Part shown: positions 52,087-61,473 of the stretch, piece by piece
How the letters are laid out: every line of letters starts with the position of its first letter
How positions within the stretch are numbered: position 1 is the stretch's first letter
Source: Nonomuraea soli
GTDB lineage: Bacteria > Actinomycetota > Actinomycetes > Streptosporangiales > Streptosporangiaceae
Assembly (NCBI RefSeq): GCF_013761175.1
Contig: NZ_JACDUR010000002.1
Span: 124,001 to 188,000 of the forward strand
Length of the DNA: 64,000 nt
Direction: 5' to 3'
Notes under the pieces: generated by a model
What the model saw: only the letters and a program-made list of their open reading frames with translations
The model's database searches: none
What the model was told of the DNA's origin: nothing
Made by a program: the position numbers and the translations under genes

Positions 52087-54341
52087 GTCCACTCCCTGAT
52101 CTCGGGTGCGTCCTCGCCGTGCTCCCTGGTGTGGGCGCGGGCCCGCAGGCGGGCGTCGGCCATGTGCTGGCGCAGGTGAGCCTGCTCCACGGCCAGGCCG
52201 GGCACGCGGTCGATGACGTCCATGACCAGGTGGTAGCGGTCGATGTCGTTGAGCATGGCCATGTCGAAGGGCGTGGTCGTGGTGCCCTCCTCCTTGTAGC
52301 CGCGCACGTGCAGGTTGGCGTGGCCGGTGCGGCGGTAGGTGAGGCGGTGGATCAGCCACGGGTAGCCGTGGAAGTTGAAGATGATCGGCTTGTCGGCGGT
52401 GAACAGGGCGTCGTACTCGGCGTCCGATAGTCCGTGGGGGTGCTCGCTCGGCGGCTGCAGCCGCATCAGGTCGACGACGTTGACGACGCGCACCTTCAGC
52501 TGCGGCAGGTGTTCGCGCAGGAGGGCGGCGGCGGCCAGGGTTTCCAGGGTGGGTACGTCTCCCGCGCAGGCCAGCACGACGTCGGGCTCTTGGCCGGCGT
52601 CGGTGGAGGCCCAGTCGATGATGCCCAGGCCGCGGGTGCAGTGGGTGATGGCCTCGTCCATGGTGAACAGGTCGAGGACCGGCTGCTTGCCGGAGACGAT
52701 CACGTTGACGTAGTCGCGGGAGCGCAGGCAGTGGTCGCCCACCGAGAGCAGGGTGTTGGCGTCCGGCGGGAGGTAGACGCGCACGACGGAGGCCTTCTTG
52801 TTGACCACGACGTCGAGGAAGCCGGGGTCCTGGTGGGAGAAGCCGTTGTGGTCCTGGCGCCACACGTGGGAGGACAGCAGGTAGTTGAGGGAGGCGATCG
52901 GTCTGCGCCAGGGGATGTCGCGGCTGGTGTCCAGCCATTTGGCGTGCTGGTTGAACATGGAGTCGATGATGTGGATGAAGGCCTCGTAGCAGTTGAACAG
53001 GCCGTGGCGGCCGGTCAGCAGGTAGCCCTCCAGCCAGCCCTGGCACAGGTGCTCGCTGAGGACCTCCATGACGCGGCCGTCGGGGGAGAGGTGGTCGTCG
53101 CCGGGTTCCAGGTCGGCGTTCCAGGTGCGGTCGGTGGTCTCGAAGACGGCTTGCAGCCGGTTGGAGGCGGTCTCGTCGGGGCCCATGAGGCGGAAGCTGT
53201 CGGGGTTGGCGGTGATCACGTCGCGCAGGAAGGCGCCGAGCGCGCGGGTGGGTTCGCTCTCGTGGGAGGCGGGCGCCTTGACCTCGACGGCGTGTTCGCG
53301 GAAGTCGGGCAGCACCAGCGGGCGCAGGATCTCGCCGCCGTTGGCGTGGGGTGAGCCGCTCATGGTCCTGGTGGGTACGGCACGCAGCACGTTCTCCCGT
53401 GGGCGCCCGTCGGCGTCGAACAGTTCCTCGGGCCGGTAGGAGCGCATCCACTCCTCCAGCATCGCCAGGTGCTCGGGATTGTCGCGCACGCCCGCCAGGG
53501 GGACCTGGTGGGAGCGCCAGGTGCCCTCGACGCGCTGGCCGTCGACCTCGGCGGGTCCCGTCCAGCCCTTCGGCGTGCGCAGGATGATCATGGGAGGCGG
53601 GCCGTCGCCCGCGATCTCGTCGAAGACGGTGTCGAGCGTCGCCGCCATCTCGTCATGGGAGGGCCCGACCACGTGCGGGCGGTAGCCGTACCCGCGCATG
53701 AGGTCGAGCAGCTCGGACTCCGGGATGCGGGCGAGCACGGTGGGGTTGGCGATCTTGTAGCCGTTCAGGTGCAGGATCGGCAGCACGGCCCCGTCACGGT
53801 GGCGGTTGAGGAACTTGTTGGAATGCCAGCTCGCGGCCAGCGGGCCGGTTTCCGCCTCGCCGTCGCCGATGACGCATGCCACGACGAGGTCGGGGTTGTC
53901 GAAGGCGGCGCCGTAGGCGTGGGCCAGGGAGTAGCCGAGCTCGCCGCCCTCGTGGATGGAGCCGGGCGTCTCGGGCGCGGCGTGGCTGGGGATGCCGCCG
54001 GGGAAGGAGAACTGGCGGAACAGGCGCCGCATCCCGGCCGCATCTCTTGAAATATCAGGGTATTTCTCGCTGTAGGTGCCCTCCAGCCACGCGTGCGCCA
54101 CCGCCGCCGGTCCGCCGTGTCCGGGGCCGGCGATGTAGATCATGTCCTGGTCGCGCTCGGCGATGATCCGGTTGAGGTGGGCGAAGCAGAAGTTCAGCCC
54201 TGGCGTGGTGCCCCAGTGGCCGAGCAGGCGGGGTTTGATGTGCTCGGGCTTGAGCGGCTCGGTGAGCAGCGGGTTGTCCAGGAGGTAGATCTGGCCGACG
54301 GACAGGTAGTTGGCCGCTCGCCAGTAGGCGTCGATGTCCAT
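52068..54341 (-). CDS. xfp: Xylulose-5-phosphate/fructose-6-phosphate phosphoketolase
   Basis: This 757-residue thiamine-diphosphate enzyme splits xylulose 5-phosphate (or fructose 6-phosphate) with phosphate to acetyl phosphate and an aldose phosphate. Signatures are [43 protein letters not shown] (the ThDP motif region), [25 protein letters not shown] and [12 protein letters not shown]. The protein lacks only some 10-30 N-terminal residues seen in longer homologues. With ackA directly downstream it forms a bypass that yields ATP without glycolytic oxidation. Confidence 0.96.
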   Translation of the reverse strand: MDIDAYWRAANYLSVGQIYLLDNPLLTEPLKPEHIKPRLLGHWGTTPGLNFCFAHLNRIIAERDQDMIYIAGPGHGGPAAVAHAWLEGTYSEKYPDISRDAAGMRRLFRQFSFPGGIPSHAAPETPGSIHEGGELGYSLAHAYGAAFDNPDLVVACVIGDGEAETGPLAASWHSNKFLNRHRDGAVLPILHLNGYKIANPTVLARIPESELLDLMRGYGYRPHVVGPSHDEMAATLDTVFDEIAGDGPPPMIILRTPKGWTGPAEVDGQRVEGTWRSHQVPLAGVRDNPEHLAMLEEWMRSYRPEELFDADGRPRENVLRAVPTRTMSGSPHANGGEILRPLVLPDFREHAVEVKAPASHESEPTRALGAFLRDVITANPDSFRLMGPDETASNRLQAVFETTDRTWNADLEPGDDHLSPDGRVMEVLSEHLCQGWLEGYLLTGRHGLFNCYEAFIHIIDSMFNQHAKWLDTSRDIPWRRPIASLNYLLSSHVWRQDHNGFSHQDPGFLDVVVNKKASVVRVYLPPDANTLLSVGDHCLRSRDYVNVIVSGKQPVLDLFTMDEAITHCTRGLGIIDWASTDAGQEPDVVLACAGDVPTLETLAAAALLREHLPQLKVRVVNVVDLMRLQPPSEHPHGLSDAEYDALFTADKPIIFNFHGYPWLIHRLTYRRTGHANLHVRGYKEEGTTTTPFDMAMLNDIDRYHLVMDVIDRVPGLAVEQAHLRQHMADARLRARAHTREHGEDAPEIREWTWPYSS

Positions 54342-54427
54342 ACCTGGACTCTCGCCGCGAAACGGCCGTTCACACCACGGTCAGCCGTCCTGATCGAGGG
54401 AAGGCCGGCCATAACCCGCGTCGGCGG

Positions 54428-55030
54428 TCAGGCCCACACCCGCGACAGCGCCTGCCGGAGGAACTCCTCCAGCTCCAGTGCCTCGGACGGCAGCTCGGCC
54501 GGTGCCCACCCCAGACGGCCGGCAACCGCCCGGCGTCCCTCCCAGGCCAGGTAGAACGCCGCCGCGATGGCGCTCAGTTCCCCGTTGTCCTCCCTGAAGA
54601 CGGTCACCCCGTCGGTCCCGCCGACCGCGAAGGTGGTCCGGTATCCGCGCACATGGACGCCGTTGGCTCCGGCGCCCTCGAACCCGAGCTCCGTCTCGAC
54701 GCTCAGGGTGCTCCGAAGCCACCAGCTACGGTCGGGGTTCAGCGGGCACCCCGGAGACCAGGCGGCGAGCTCCAGCATGCCTTCGGCCACGACAACGTGC
54801 ACCAGCATGTCGCGGTCGGCGCGGTCGAACAGGGAGCGCGTTCCGAAGAGCAGCCGCCGCGCCGCCCCTCCCGCCCGCCTGTCCAGCTCCCGCACCGCCG
54901 CCATGCCGCGGACATCGGGGTCGCTCATCAGCAGCGCCGGCCAGACCTCGTTCAGGTCGACGGTGGCGGCGTCGGGAAGGTCGTGCAGCATGGGCCAGTC
55001 GGCCGGCCGTACAGGCGATGGTGTGCTCAC
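54428..55030 (-). CDS. Conserved-looking protein of unknown function
   Basis: I do not recognise this 200-residue protein. It starts with GTG at 55030 and has no signal peptide or membrane segment. It looks globular, mixed alpha/beta, with tryptophan- and glycine-containing beta segments in the middle (SWWLRSTLSVETELGFEG, YRTTFAVGG) and a helical, acidic C-terminus (ALELEEFLRQAL). Codon use matches its neighbours, so it is probably a real gene. It lies 61 bp downstream of the serine hydrolase on the same strand and could share its transcript. Confidence 0.65.
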   Translation of the reverse strand: MSTPSPVRPADWPMLHDLPDAATVDLNEVWPALLMSDPDVRGMAAVRELDRRAGGAARRLLFGTRSLFDRADRDMLVHVVVAEGMLELAAWSPGCPLNPDRSWWLRSTLSVETELGFEGAGANGVHVRGYRTTFAVGGTDGVTVFREDNGELSAIAAAFYLAWEGRRAVAGRLGWAPAELPSEALELEEFLRQALSRVWA

Positions 55031-55091
55031 CCTCCTTGGACGGGGCGGGCACGCGTCAGGTTCAACGCCACCGCGACCGCGAGGCCGTCGC

Positions 55092-56639
55092 CTAGACCAG
55101 GCCTGGCGGGATGCCGAGAGGCGCGGTGCCCGGCGGCTGGGCGGTGAAGCGCGACTCGCGCAGGCCGAAGCCGCTGATCAGCAGGTCGCCGTCCGTGTCG
55201 AGGCGCAGCGTGAACGGTCCCGCGCTCCACGCCCCGGCGGGGGCGGGCACGACGGGGGCCCGCAGCGTCAGGCCGACCCGCAGCACGCCTTCCCGCACGA
55301 CGGCGAGCACGCCGTACTCGTCGCTGAGCCAGGCGCCCTCGGGTGCGGGATCCTCGCCCGGCCCTTCGCACCGGACGAAGCTGACGGGTGGGCGGATCGA
55401 GAGCGTGTCGCCCTGGATCAGGCGCTCTCCCTCCAGCGCCAGCCATGCCCGCCGGGTGGCGGCCAGGTCGTGCCACCGGCCGTCGGAGCCGAGGGCGACC
55501 ACGGCGTCGGACACGTCGGTCACGCGGATCATGCCCTCCTCGTCCGGTGTGAGGGTGAGGGTGGATCCGCTCGCCGGATCGTGCCAGTGCCCGAGCAGCG
55601 CCGTCCTGGCCGCCTCGCCCGCGCCCGGTCCCGCGAGGGCGGGCGAGGGCTGCGGTTCCTGGCCGGTGAGCCCGCGGGCCAGGCGCGTGCTGAGGCCGAC
55701 GGGGTCCAGGCCGCTGTGGTTGGTCAGGACGGCCACGCCGAGGCCGGGCCCCGGAAGGTAGAGCAGGTTGGCGACGTAGCCGTGCATGCCGCCCGCGTGG
55801 CCGTACCCCTGCAGCTCGCCCACCGACAGATGGTAGATCCCGTGGGCGTACGGCGAGGGGGTGCCGTCGGCCAGGGGAGCGGTTTCGAGCAGCGCCTCGC
55901 GCAGGCCCGCGCCCAGCACGCGGCCGTCGGCCAGGAAGCCGAACCAGGGCGCCAGGTCGCTGACGCTGGTCACCACGCCGCCGTCGCCGACCACGCTCTC
56001 CTGGGTGTCGGCGCGGCGGCCGTCGCGGTCGTAGCCGAAGGCCATGCGGGGCATCGGCACGGCGGCGTCGTCGCGGAAGGCGGTGTCGTCCATGCCGAGC
56101 GGGCCGAACAGCCGGTCGCGGGCGAAGTCCGCCAGGGACTGCCCGCTGACGCGTCTCACGACGGCGGAGGCCAGGACGTAGCCGGTGTTGGAGTAGGAGA
56201 AGGCGGTGCCGGGCTCGAAGGCGGTGCGGCGCACGCCCGACAGGACCGCCATCAGGTGCTCCTCGTCGAGCCCTTGGAGGGGGATGCCGGTCAGCCCCTG
56301 CACGCCGTACCACTCCGGCAGGCCGCCGGTGTGACGCAGGCACTGGCCGAGCGTGACGGGGGTCTGCAGCCGCAGGTCGGGCAGGTGGGAGCGCACGTCG
56401 TCCGTCAGGCTCAGCTTGCCCTCCCCGGCCAGGAGGAGCAGGCAGGCGGCGGTGAACTGCTTGCTGATGGAGGCGATGTCGAAACGGGTGCGCGAGTCGA
56501 TCGGCACTCCGAACTCGACGGTGGACACGCCCCTGGCGGCCCAGTGCAGCAGCTTGCCGTCGGCGTACACGCCCACGGCCAGGCCGGGGCCGCCGGGATC
56601 GACGCCGGCGACGACGTTCTCTAGCTGACCGAGGTCCAT
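55092..56639 (-). CDS. Serine hydrolase of the class C beta-lactamase/penicillin-binding family
   Basis: This 515-residue protein has the active-site SxxK in DIASISKQF, YxN in FSYSNTGY and an HxG-type third motif GHAGG. After the catalytic domain (about 1-340) comes a lipocalin-like beta C-terminal domain. The family includes esterases, D-aminopeptidases and carboxypeptidases; the real substrate is unknown. No signal peptide is seen, so it is probably cytoplasmic. The ATG at 56639 has AAAGGA upstream and overlaps the end of the MFS gene by 19 bases. Confidence 0.86.
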   Translation of the reverse strand: MDLGQLENVVAGVDPGGPGLAVGVYADGKLLHWAARGVSTVEFGVPIDSRTRFDIASISKQFTAACLLLLAGEGKLSLTDDVRSHLPDLRLQTPVTLGQCLRHTGGLPEWYGVQGLTGIPLQGLDEEHLMAVLSGVRRTAFEPGTAFSYSNTGYVLASAVVRRVSGQSLADFARDRLFGPLGMDDTAFRDDAAVPMPRMAFGYDRDGRRADTQESVVGDGGVVTSVSDLAPWFGFLADGRVLGAGLREALLETAPLADGTPSPYAHGIYHLSVGELQGYGHAGGMHGYVANLLYLPGPGLGVAVLTNHSGLDPVGLSTRLARGLTGQEPQPSPALAGPGAGEAARTALLGHWHDPASGSTLTLTPDEEGMIRVTDVSDAVVALGSDGRWHDLAATRRAWLALEGERLIQGDTLSIRPPVSFVRCEGPGEDPAPEGAWLSDEYGVLAVVREGVLRVGLTLRAPVVPAPAGAWSAGPFTLRLDTDGDLLISGFGLRESRFTAQPPGTAPLGIPPGLV

Positions 56640-57997
56640 GTGCGGTCCTTTCGCGCGGTGGAGGGGATGACGAAGGCGGCGGCGACGGCGAGCAGGCCGA
56701 TCGCGGCCGACAACAGGTAGGTGCCGGTGAAGGCCGACGCGCTGGCGCCTCCGGCGGCCAGCACCATGGCTCCGAGCTGCGCGCCGAACGTGCCTCCCAC
56801 GCTCTTGGCGACGAAGACCACCCCGCTCACCCCCGCCGCGTGGTCGGGCACGTCGGCGGCCACGGCGTTGAGCCCGGCCGTGAGCAGGAGGGAGCCGCCG
56901 ACGCCGATGATCGTGAGCCCGGCGACGATGAGCCAGGGGGAGGAGTGCCAGAGGCCGAGGACGGTGGTGCCGGCGCAGACGAGCGCGGCGCCCGACACCA
57001 GGACGGCACGCCGTCCCACCCGCCTGGTCAGCGGCCCGACCAGCGGGGCGGCCAGGGTGCCCGCGACGCCCAGCGGGAACAGGTAGATCCCGATCCACAG
57101 GGTGCTGGCGCCCAGGCCGTAGCCGGTCTCGACGGGCGCGGCCAGCATGGTCGGCAGGGCCACCACGAGCCCGAAGGAGGCGAAGCCGAACACGAAGCCC
57201 ATGGTCGTCACTCCTGCCGGGGTGCGTCCGGCCAGGAGCCTCAGGTCCAGGAGCGGATCGGGGGAGCGCAGCTCGACGCGGGCCCACAGGCCGAGCGTGA
57301 GCACGGAGCCGACGAACAGCGCGAGCGTGGCGGGTGCCGTCAAGCCCCAGGCAGGGGCGAGGCTCAGGCCGAGCATGAGCATGGCCAGGCCGCCGCCGAG
57401 CAGCAGGCCGCCGGGCCAGTCGACGCGCCCGGAGGCGGCCCTGGGCGTGGACGGCACGGCGCGCCACGCCCAGAGCGCGGCCACCGCCGTGCCGATCAGG
57501 CCGAGCAGGAACAGCCACCGGTAGCCGAGCGCGTCGCTGACGGGTCCCGCGAGGATGAGGCCGAGCGCGCCGGCCAGCGAGGCGACGCCGATGACCAGGC
57601 CGTTGCCGGTGGCGGCGCGTTCGGGTTCGAGGGTGTCGCGGAACAGGCCCACGGTGAGCGGCAGCACGCCCAGCCAGACACCCTCGATCGCCATGCCGAT
57701 GATCAGCACGGTGATGCTGGGGGCCAGGGCGGCCAGCAGGATGCCGGCGCCGCTGATCGCCATCAGGGCCAGCAGCAGCCGCCGCTTGTCGTACAGGTCG
57801 GCCAGGCGGCCGACGACCGGGGTGGCGATCGCCGAGGTGATCAGCGAGCCGGTGAAGATCCAGGCGAGCGCGCCGGGGGTGGCCGACAGGTCCTGCTGGA
57901 TGAGCGGGAGGGCAGGGGAGAGCGTCATCTCCATGGCCTGGAGGACGCCGATGAACAACACCGGCGCGCCGATGATGCCGAAGCCGGATCTGGGCAT
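56621..57997 (-). CDS. DHA2-type MFS drug/compound exporter
   Basis: This 458-residue protein has about 14 membrane segments, the number of the DHA2 branch. Loop motif A is seen as VVGRLADLYDKRRLLL, and the antiporter motif C region as GVASLAGALGLILAGPVSD. It probably exports small hydrophobic molecules using the proton gradient. It lies between the TetR gene and the serine hydrolase on one strand, with a GAAAGG ribosome binding site, in an operon likely controlled by the TetR protein. Confidence 0.86.
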   Translation of the reverse strand: MPRSGFGIIGAPVLFIGVLQAMEMTLSPALPLIQQDLSATPGALAWIFTGSLITSAIATPVVGRLADLYDKRRLLLALMAISGAGILLAALAPSITVLIIGMAIEGVWLGVLPLTVGLFRDTLEPERAATGNGLVIGVASLAGALGLILAGPVSDALGYRWLFLLGLIGTAVAALWAWRAVPSTPRAASGRVDWPGGLLLGGGLAMLMLGLSLAPAWGLTAPATLALFVGSVLTLGLWARVELRSPDPLLDLRLLAGRTPAGVTTMGFVFGFASFGLVVALPTMLAAPVETGYGLGASTLWIGIYLFPLGVAGTLAAPLVGPLTRRVGRRAVLVSGAALVCAGTTVLGLWHSSPWLIVAGLTIIGVGGSLLLTAGLNAVAADVPDHAAGVSGVVFVAKSVGGTFGAQLGAMVLAAGGASASAFTGTYLLSAAIGLLAVAAAFVIPSTARKDRTWTSVS

Positions 57998-58046
57998 GGT
58001 GGTGCCTTTCGGGTGGGGGTGTGGTGCCGTGTGGTCCCCCGGGCCA

Positions 58047-58658
58047 CTAGGCGGGGCCGAGCACTCTCGGCGAGATCAGGGACAGGGCGGCCTCGACGAA
58101 GAACTCCTCCGAGGCCTCGTGGGCGCCGAGGACGACGCCCTGGCCGAGCCCGGACAGCAGGGCCGTCAGCGCGCGGGCCAGGCGCAGCGCCTGGCCGTGC
58201 GTGATGGCGGTCCCGTCGTTCCGGCGGCCGGCGAACATCCCGGCCAGAGCGACCTCGGTCGACCTCATCGAGGCGGTGAGCTTGGCGCGCAGCCCGGCCT
58301 CGTTGAGGACGAGATCGAGCACGCGCGCCTCGAACAGCATCTTCACGGCGGCCTGCGGGTCCGCCGAGATCTCCAGGTACCTTCGGGCGACCTCGGCCAC
58401 GACCTCCTCCAGCCCCACACCGGGATCGGTCCGCGCCAGCAGTGACAGGTCGAGCGGTCCCGTGTAGTCGTCGACCATGGCGACCATCAGGCCGTCCTTG
58501 CCGCCGAACAGGGAGTACACCGCGCCGGTGGTCAGCCCGGCCAGCTCGGTGATGTCCTCCAGCTTCGCCCTGGAGCCGTCGCGGCCGACGATCTCGCGCG
58601 CCGCCTCGATCAGCGCGCGTCTGTTGGCCGCCTTGCTCTCCGCTCTCGTCAGACGCAT
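58047..58658 (-). CDS. TetR family transcriptional regulator
   Basis: This 203-residue regulator has the N-terminal helix-turn-helix EAAREIVGRDGSRAKLEDITELAGLTTGAVYSLFGGKDGL. The C-terminal ligand domain is generic. A 34-bp nearly perfect inverted repeat lies 8 bp before its start and 14 bp before the divergent M14 peptidase start. So it probably represses itself, the MFS - serine hydrolase genes downstream, and the peptidase. Confidence 0.88.
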   Translation of the reverse strand: MRLTRAESKAANRRALIEAAREIVGRDGSRAKLEDITELAGLTTGAVYSLFGGKDGLMVAMVDDYTGPLDLSLLARTDPGVGLEEVVAEVARRYLEISADPQAAVKMLFEARVLDLVLNEAGLRAKLTASMRSTEVALAGMFAGRRNDGTAITHGQALRLARALTALLSGLGQGVVLGAHEASEEFFVEAALSLISPRVLGPA

Positions 58659-58666
58659 GCCGTAAC

Positions 58667-58700
58667 GATAATCTGCATTATTAGAATAATCCAGATTATC
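58667..58700. promoter_or_regulatory. 34-bp TetR operator candidate
   Basis: The outer arms GATAATCTG and CAGATTATC and the inner arms ATTATT and AATAAT pair perfectly around a 2-bp centre. Only one of 16 arm positions mismatches. The site is AT-rich in a GC-rich genome and fills most of the 56 bp between the divergent genes, so it probably also contains promoter elements. Confidence 0.85.
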
Positions 58701-58714
58701 GGGAGGCTTTTCCG

Positions 58715-60034
58715 ATGGACGTCACCCCCTACCTGAGCCGGTTGCCCGAATACACCGCCTTCCCCACCGTCGACGAGATGCATGCCGAGCTCGACGAGCT
58801 GGCCGCCGCCCACCCCGGCCTGGTACGGCTGCGCCGCATCGGCACCTCACGCCTCGGGGAGCCGATGCGCGTGGCGACCATCGGCGCGGGACCGCTCGAC
58901 GCCGTGATCATCGGCGGGCCGCACCCCAACGAGCCCATCGGCGCCCTCACCGTCAGCGCCCTGCTGCGCCTGCTGATCGAGGACGCCCCCCTGCGCGAGG
59001 AGTTCGGCTACCGCTGGCACCTCGTCCCGTGCGTGGATCCCGACGGCGCGCGCCTCAACGAGGGCTGGTACGGGCGGCCCAGCGACCGCCGCGCCTACGC
59101 CGAGAACTTCTACCGTCCCGCCGAGGCCGACCAGGTCGAGTGGACCTTCCCGCTCACCGGCGAGGACTACTTCTTCGACCGCACCCTGCCGGAGACCCAG
59201 GCCCTGATGCGGCTGATGGACGAGACCAGGCCCGCCTTCGTCTACTCCCTGCACAACGGCGAGCTCCAGGGCGCCTTCTCCTACCTCAGCAGGCCCGACG
59301 CCGAGCTCGCCGCCCGCCTGGCCGCCCTCGCCGGCAGCCACGGGCTGCCGCTGCACATGGGGCCGCCCGAGGTGCCGAGCGCCGTGCGAATCGGCCCGGC
59401 CGCCTACGTGACGCCCCGCGGCGCCCAGATCGGCTCCGTGTACGGCATCGGCGGCGGCTCGGTCGACTACGCCGACCGCTTCGGGGCCCTCCACCTCGTT
59501 ACCGAGCTGCCCTACTGGGCCGATCACCGCGTCTCCGACCAGAGCACGACCGGCGAGCCGTACGGCAGGACGATCGAGGCCTGCCTCGACGGCCAGCGCG
59601 AGCTGATCGGCGAGCTGGCCCGATCGCTGGCCGCCGTCAAGGGAGACCTGAAGATCGCCTCGCCCTTCCGCCGCGCCCTGGAGGACTTCGTCGGGGCCCA
59701 CGAGGAGTTCATGGGCGAATGGGAGGGCATGCCGGACACCGACCGGCCCGCCACCGTGGCCGAGGTGGTCGGCAACCGGCAGGTCGTGCACCTCATGCGG
59801 CTGCGATACTGCGGCACCTACCTGCGCATGCTCGACGCCGAGCTCGGCGCGGGCAACCGGACGCCCGCCATCAGGTCCGAGCGTGCCAGGCTCGGTGCCC
59901 GCTTCGAGGAGTGGTTCGCCGAGGCCGAGGCGGAGGCGCGGGCCACGCCGATCCCGCTGCGCACCCTGGTCGCCGTGCAGCTCGGCGCCGGACTGATCGC
60001 GGCCGAGGCCGCCAAGGGCGTCACAGGTACCTGA
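58715..60034 (+). CDS. M14 family zinc carboxypeptidase
   Basis: This 439-residue protein shows the M14 zinc site: GGPHPNEPIGA (His and Glu ligands) and YSLHNGELQGAF (the third His). VPCVDPDGARLNEGW and the later LVTELPYWADH (probable catalytic Glu) fit the fold. No signal peptide is seen, so it acts inside the cell on peptides or acyl-amino acids. GGGAGG precedes the ATG. It is divergent from the TetR gene with the 34-bp operator between. It overlaps the end of the convergent transporter gene by 14 bases. Confidence 0.88.
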   Translation: MDVTPYLSRLPEYTAFPTVDEMHAELDELAAAHPGLVRLRRIGTSRLGEPMRVATIGAGPLDAVIIGGPHPNEPIGALTVSALLRLLIEDAPLREEFGYRWHLVPCVDPDGARLNEGWYGRPSDRRAYAENFYRPAEADQVEWTFPLTGEDYFFDRTLPETQALMRLMDETRPAFVYSLHNGELQGAFSYLSRPDAELAARLAALAGSHGLPLHMGPPEVPSAVRIGPAAYVTPRGAQIGSVYGIGGGSVDYADRFGALHLVTELPYWADHRVSDQSTTGEPYGRTIEACLDGQRELIGELARSLAAVKGDLKIASPFRRALEDFVGAHEEFMGEWEGMPDTDRPATVAEVVGNRQVVHLMRLRYCGTYLRMLDAELGAGNRTPAIRSERARLGARFEEWFAEAEAEARATPIPLRTLVAVQLGAGLIAAEAAKGVTGT

Positions 60035-61310
60035 ACCAGAGGTACGGCACGCACAACGCGATCGTGATCGGCGTGACGATCAGCCCGTACCTGGTGAACT
60101 GCCAGAAGCTGATCGGCGTGCCGTTGCGCGCGGCGATGCCCAGGACCACGACGTTGGCGGCGGCGCCGACCGCGGTGGCGTTGCCGCCCAGGTCGGCGCC
60201 GAAGGCCAGCGCCCACCACAGCACCTGCGCGGGACCGGTTCCCCCGTTGGCCGCGACCAGCTCAGAGACGATCGGGCTCATCGCGGCCACGTAGGGGATG
60301 TTGTCCACGATCGCCGACAACACGCCCGACACCCACAACAGCCCCATCGTGGCCAGCTCCAGCCTGCCCTCGGTGGCGTCCGTCGCGGCCTCGGCGATCT
60401 GCCCCATCACGCCGGTGTTGACCAGCGCGCCGACCATGACGAACAGCCCCGCGAAGAACACCAGCGTCGGCCACTCCACATCGGCGATGGCCTCCTCGGT
60501 GGTGACCGACGTGACCGCCACCAGGATGCCCGCGCCCAGAATGGCCACCACCGACGGCTCGTAGTGCAGCACCGGGTGCAGCACGAACGCGGCCAGCACC
60601 ACGGCCAGCACCGCCAGCGACTGCCACAGCAGCCGCCGGTCGGCGATCGCCTCCCGCTCGTCGAGGGCCATGATCTGCGCGGCCCGGCCGGCGTCGTAGC
60701 GGAAGGCGTGGCGGAACAGCACCCGGCACAGCACGACGAAGACGGCCATCAGCACGACGACCATGGGCGCCATGTGGACGAGGAAGTCGTTGAAGGTCAG
60801 CCCGCTGCGGCTGGCGATGATGATGTTCGGCGGGTCGCCGATCAGCGTGGCGGCGCCGCCGATGTTGGAGGCCATCGCCTCGGCGATGAGGTACGGCGCG
60901 ACCGGCAGCTCCAGCCGCCGGCACACCAGGAGGGTCATCGGCGCGACCAGCAGGACGGTCGTGACGTTGTCGAGCAGGGCGGAGGCGCCCGCGGTGATGA
61001 CGACGAGCAGGACCATCAGGCGGTACGGCCGCCCCCTGGCGCGTTTGGCGGCCCAGATGGCCAGGTACTCGAAGACGCCGGTCCGCCTGAGCACGCCGAC
61101 GATGACCATCATGCCGAGCAGCAGGAAGATGACGTTCCAGTCGATGCCCGATGACGCCGAGTAGAAGGCGGCGCCGGCATCGGTGGCATGGACCAGCAGC
61201 ATGATCCCCGCACCGCCGAGCGCGGCGGCGACCCGGTGCACCTTCTCGGTGGCGATGAGGGTGTAGGCGCACAGGAAGACGGCGACGGACAGCCAGGCGA
61301 TCGTGCTCAC
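60021..61310 (-). CDS. ArsB/NhaD (ion transporter superfamily) membrane protein
   Basis: This 429-residue protein starts with GTG at 61310 and has about 10-12 membrane segments. The two family signatures are SALLDNVTTVLLVAPMT and IGGAATLIGDPPNIIIAS in the first half, and their repeats SAIVDNIPYVAAMSPI and ADLGGNATAVGAAANVVV in the second. This is the ArsB/NhaD/citrate-type fold with inverted repeats. It may carry Na+/H+, arsenite or a dicarboxylate; no ars genes are adjacent, so arsenite is not favoured. Confidence 0.88.
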   Translation of the reverse strand: MSTIAWLSVAVFLCAYTLIATEKVHRVAAALGGAGIMLLVHATDAGAAFYSASSGIDWNVIFLLLGMMVIVGVLRRTGVFEYLAIWAAKRARGRPYRLMVLLVVITAGASALLDNVTTVLLVAPMTLLVCRRLELPVAPYLIAEAMASNIGGAATLIGDPPNIIIASRSGLTFNDFLVHMAPMVVVLMAVFVVLCRVLFRHAFRYDAGRAAQIMALDEREAIADRRLLWQSLAVLAVVLAAFVLHPVLHYEPSVVAILGAGILVAVTSVTTEEAIADVEWPTLVFFAGLFVMVGALVNTGVMGQIAEAATDATEGRLELATMGLLWVSGVLSAIVDNIPYVAAMSPIVSELVAANGGTGPAQVLWWALAFGADLGGNATAVGAAANVVVLGIAARNGTPISFWQFTRYGLIVTPITIALCVPYLWFRYL

Positions 61311-61473
61311 GGGGTCTCGTGTCCTCGGGGGTCGACGGCAGGACCGCCGACCAGACTTCCCGGCACACCCGTCGAAACCGTATCAAGACGCGACAGGAAT
61401 CGCACCGGCCGAGCGGTCGTCTACAGGAAAGTCCCACCTGGTCGAGGTCGCCGGGACCAGTGAGGATGGAGGC
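61311..61473. other. Divergent intergenic region before the sensor kinase
   Basis: This 163-bp stretch lies between the divergent transporter and kinase genes. The kinase reading frame stays open through it but shows no protein-like content. GGATGGAGG before 61474 is the ribosome binding site. No operator-like repeat was found. Confidence 0.4.

Noticed and set aside
50304..54427. DosR-type boxes before narG and xfp
   Set aside because: No GGGAC...GTCCC-like palindrome was found in either upstream region.
60021..61310. Arsenite efflux pump (ArsB) with arsenic resistance role
   Set aside because: The family signature fits, but no arsR, arsC or arsA gene is nearby and NhaD/citrate-type members share the same motifs.
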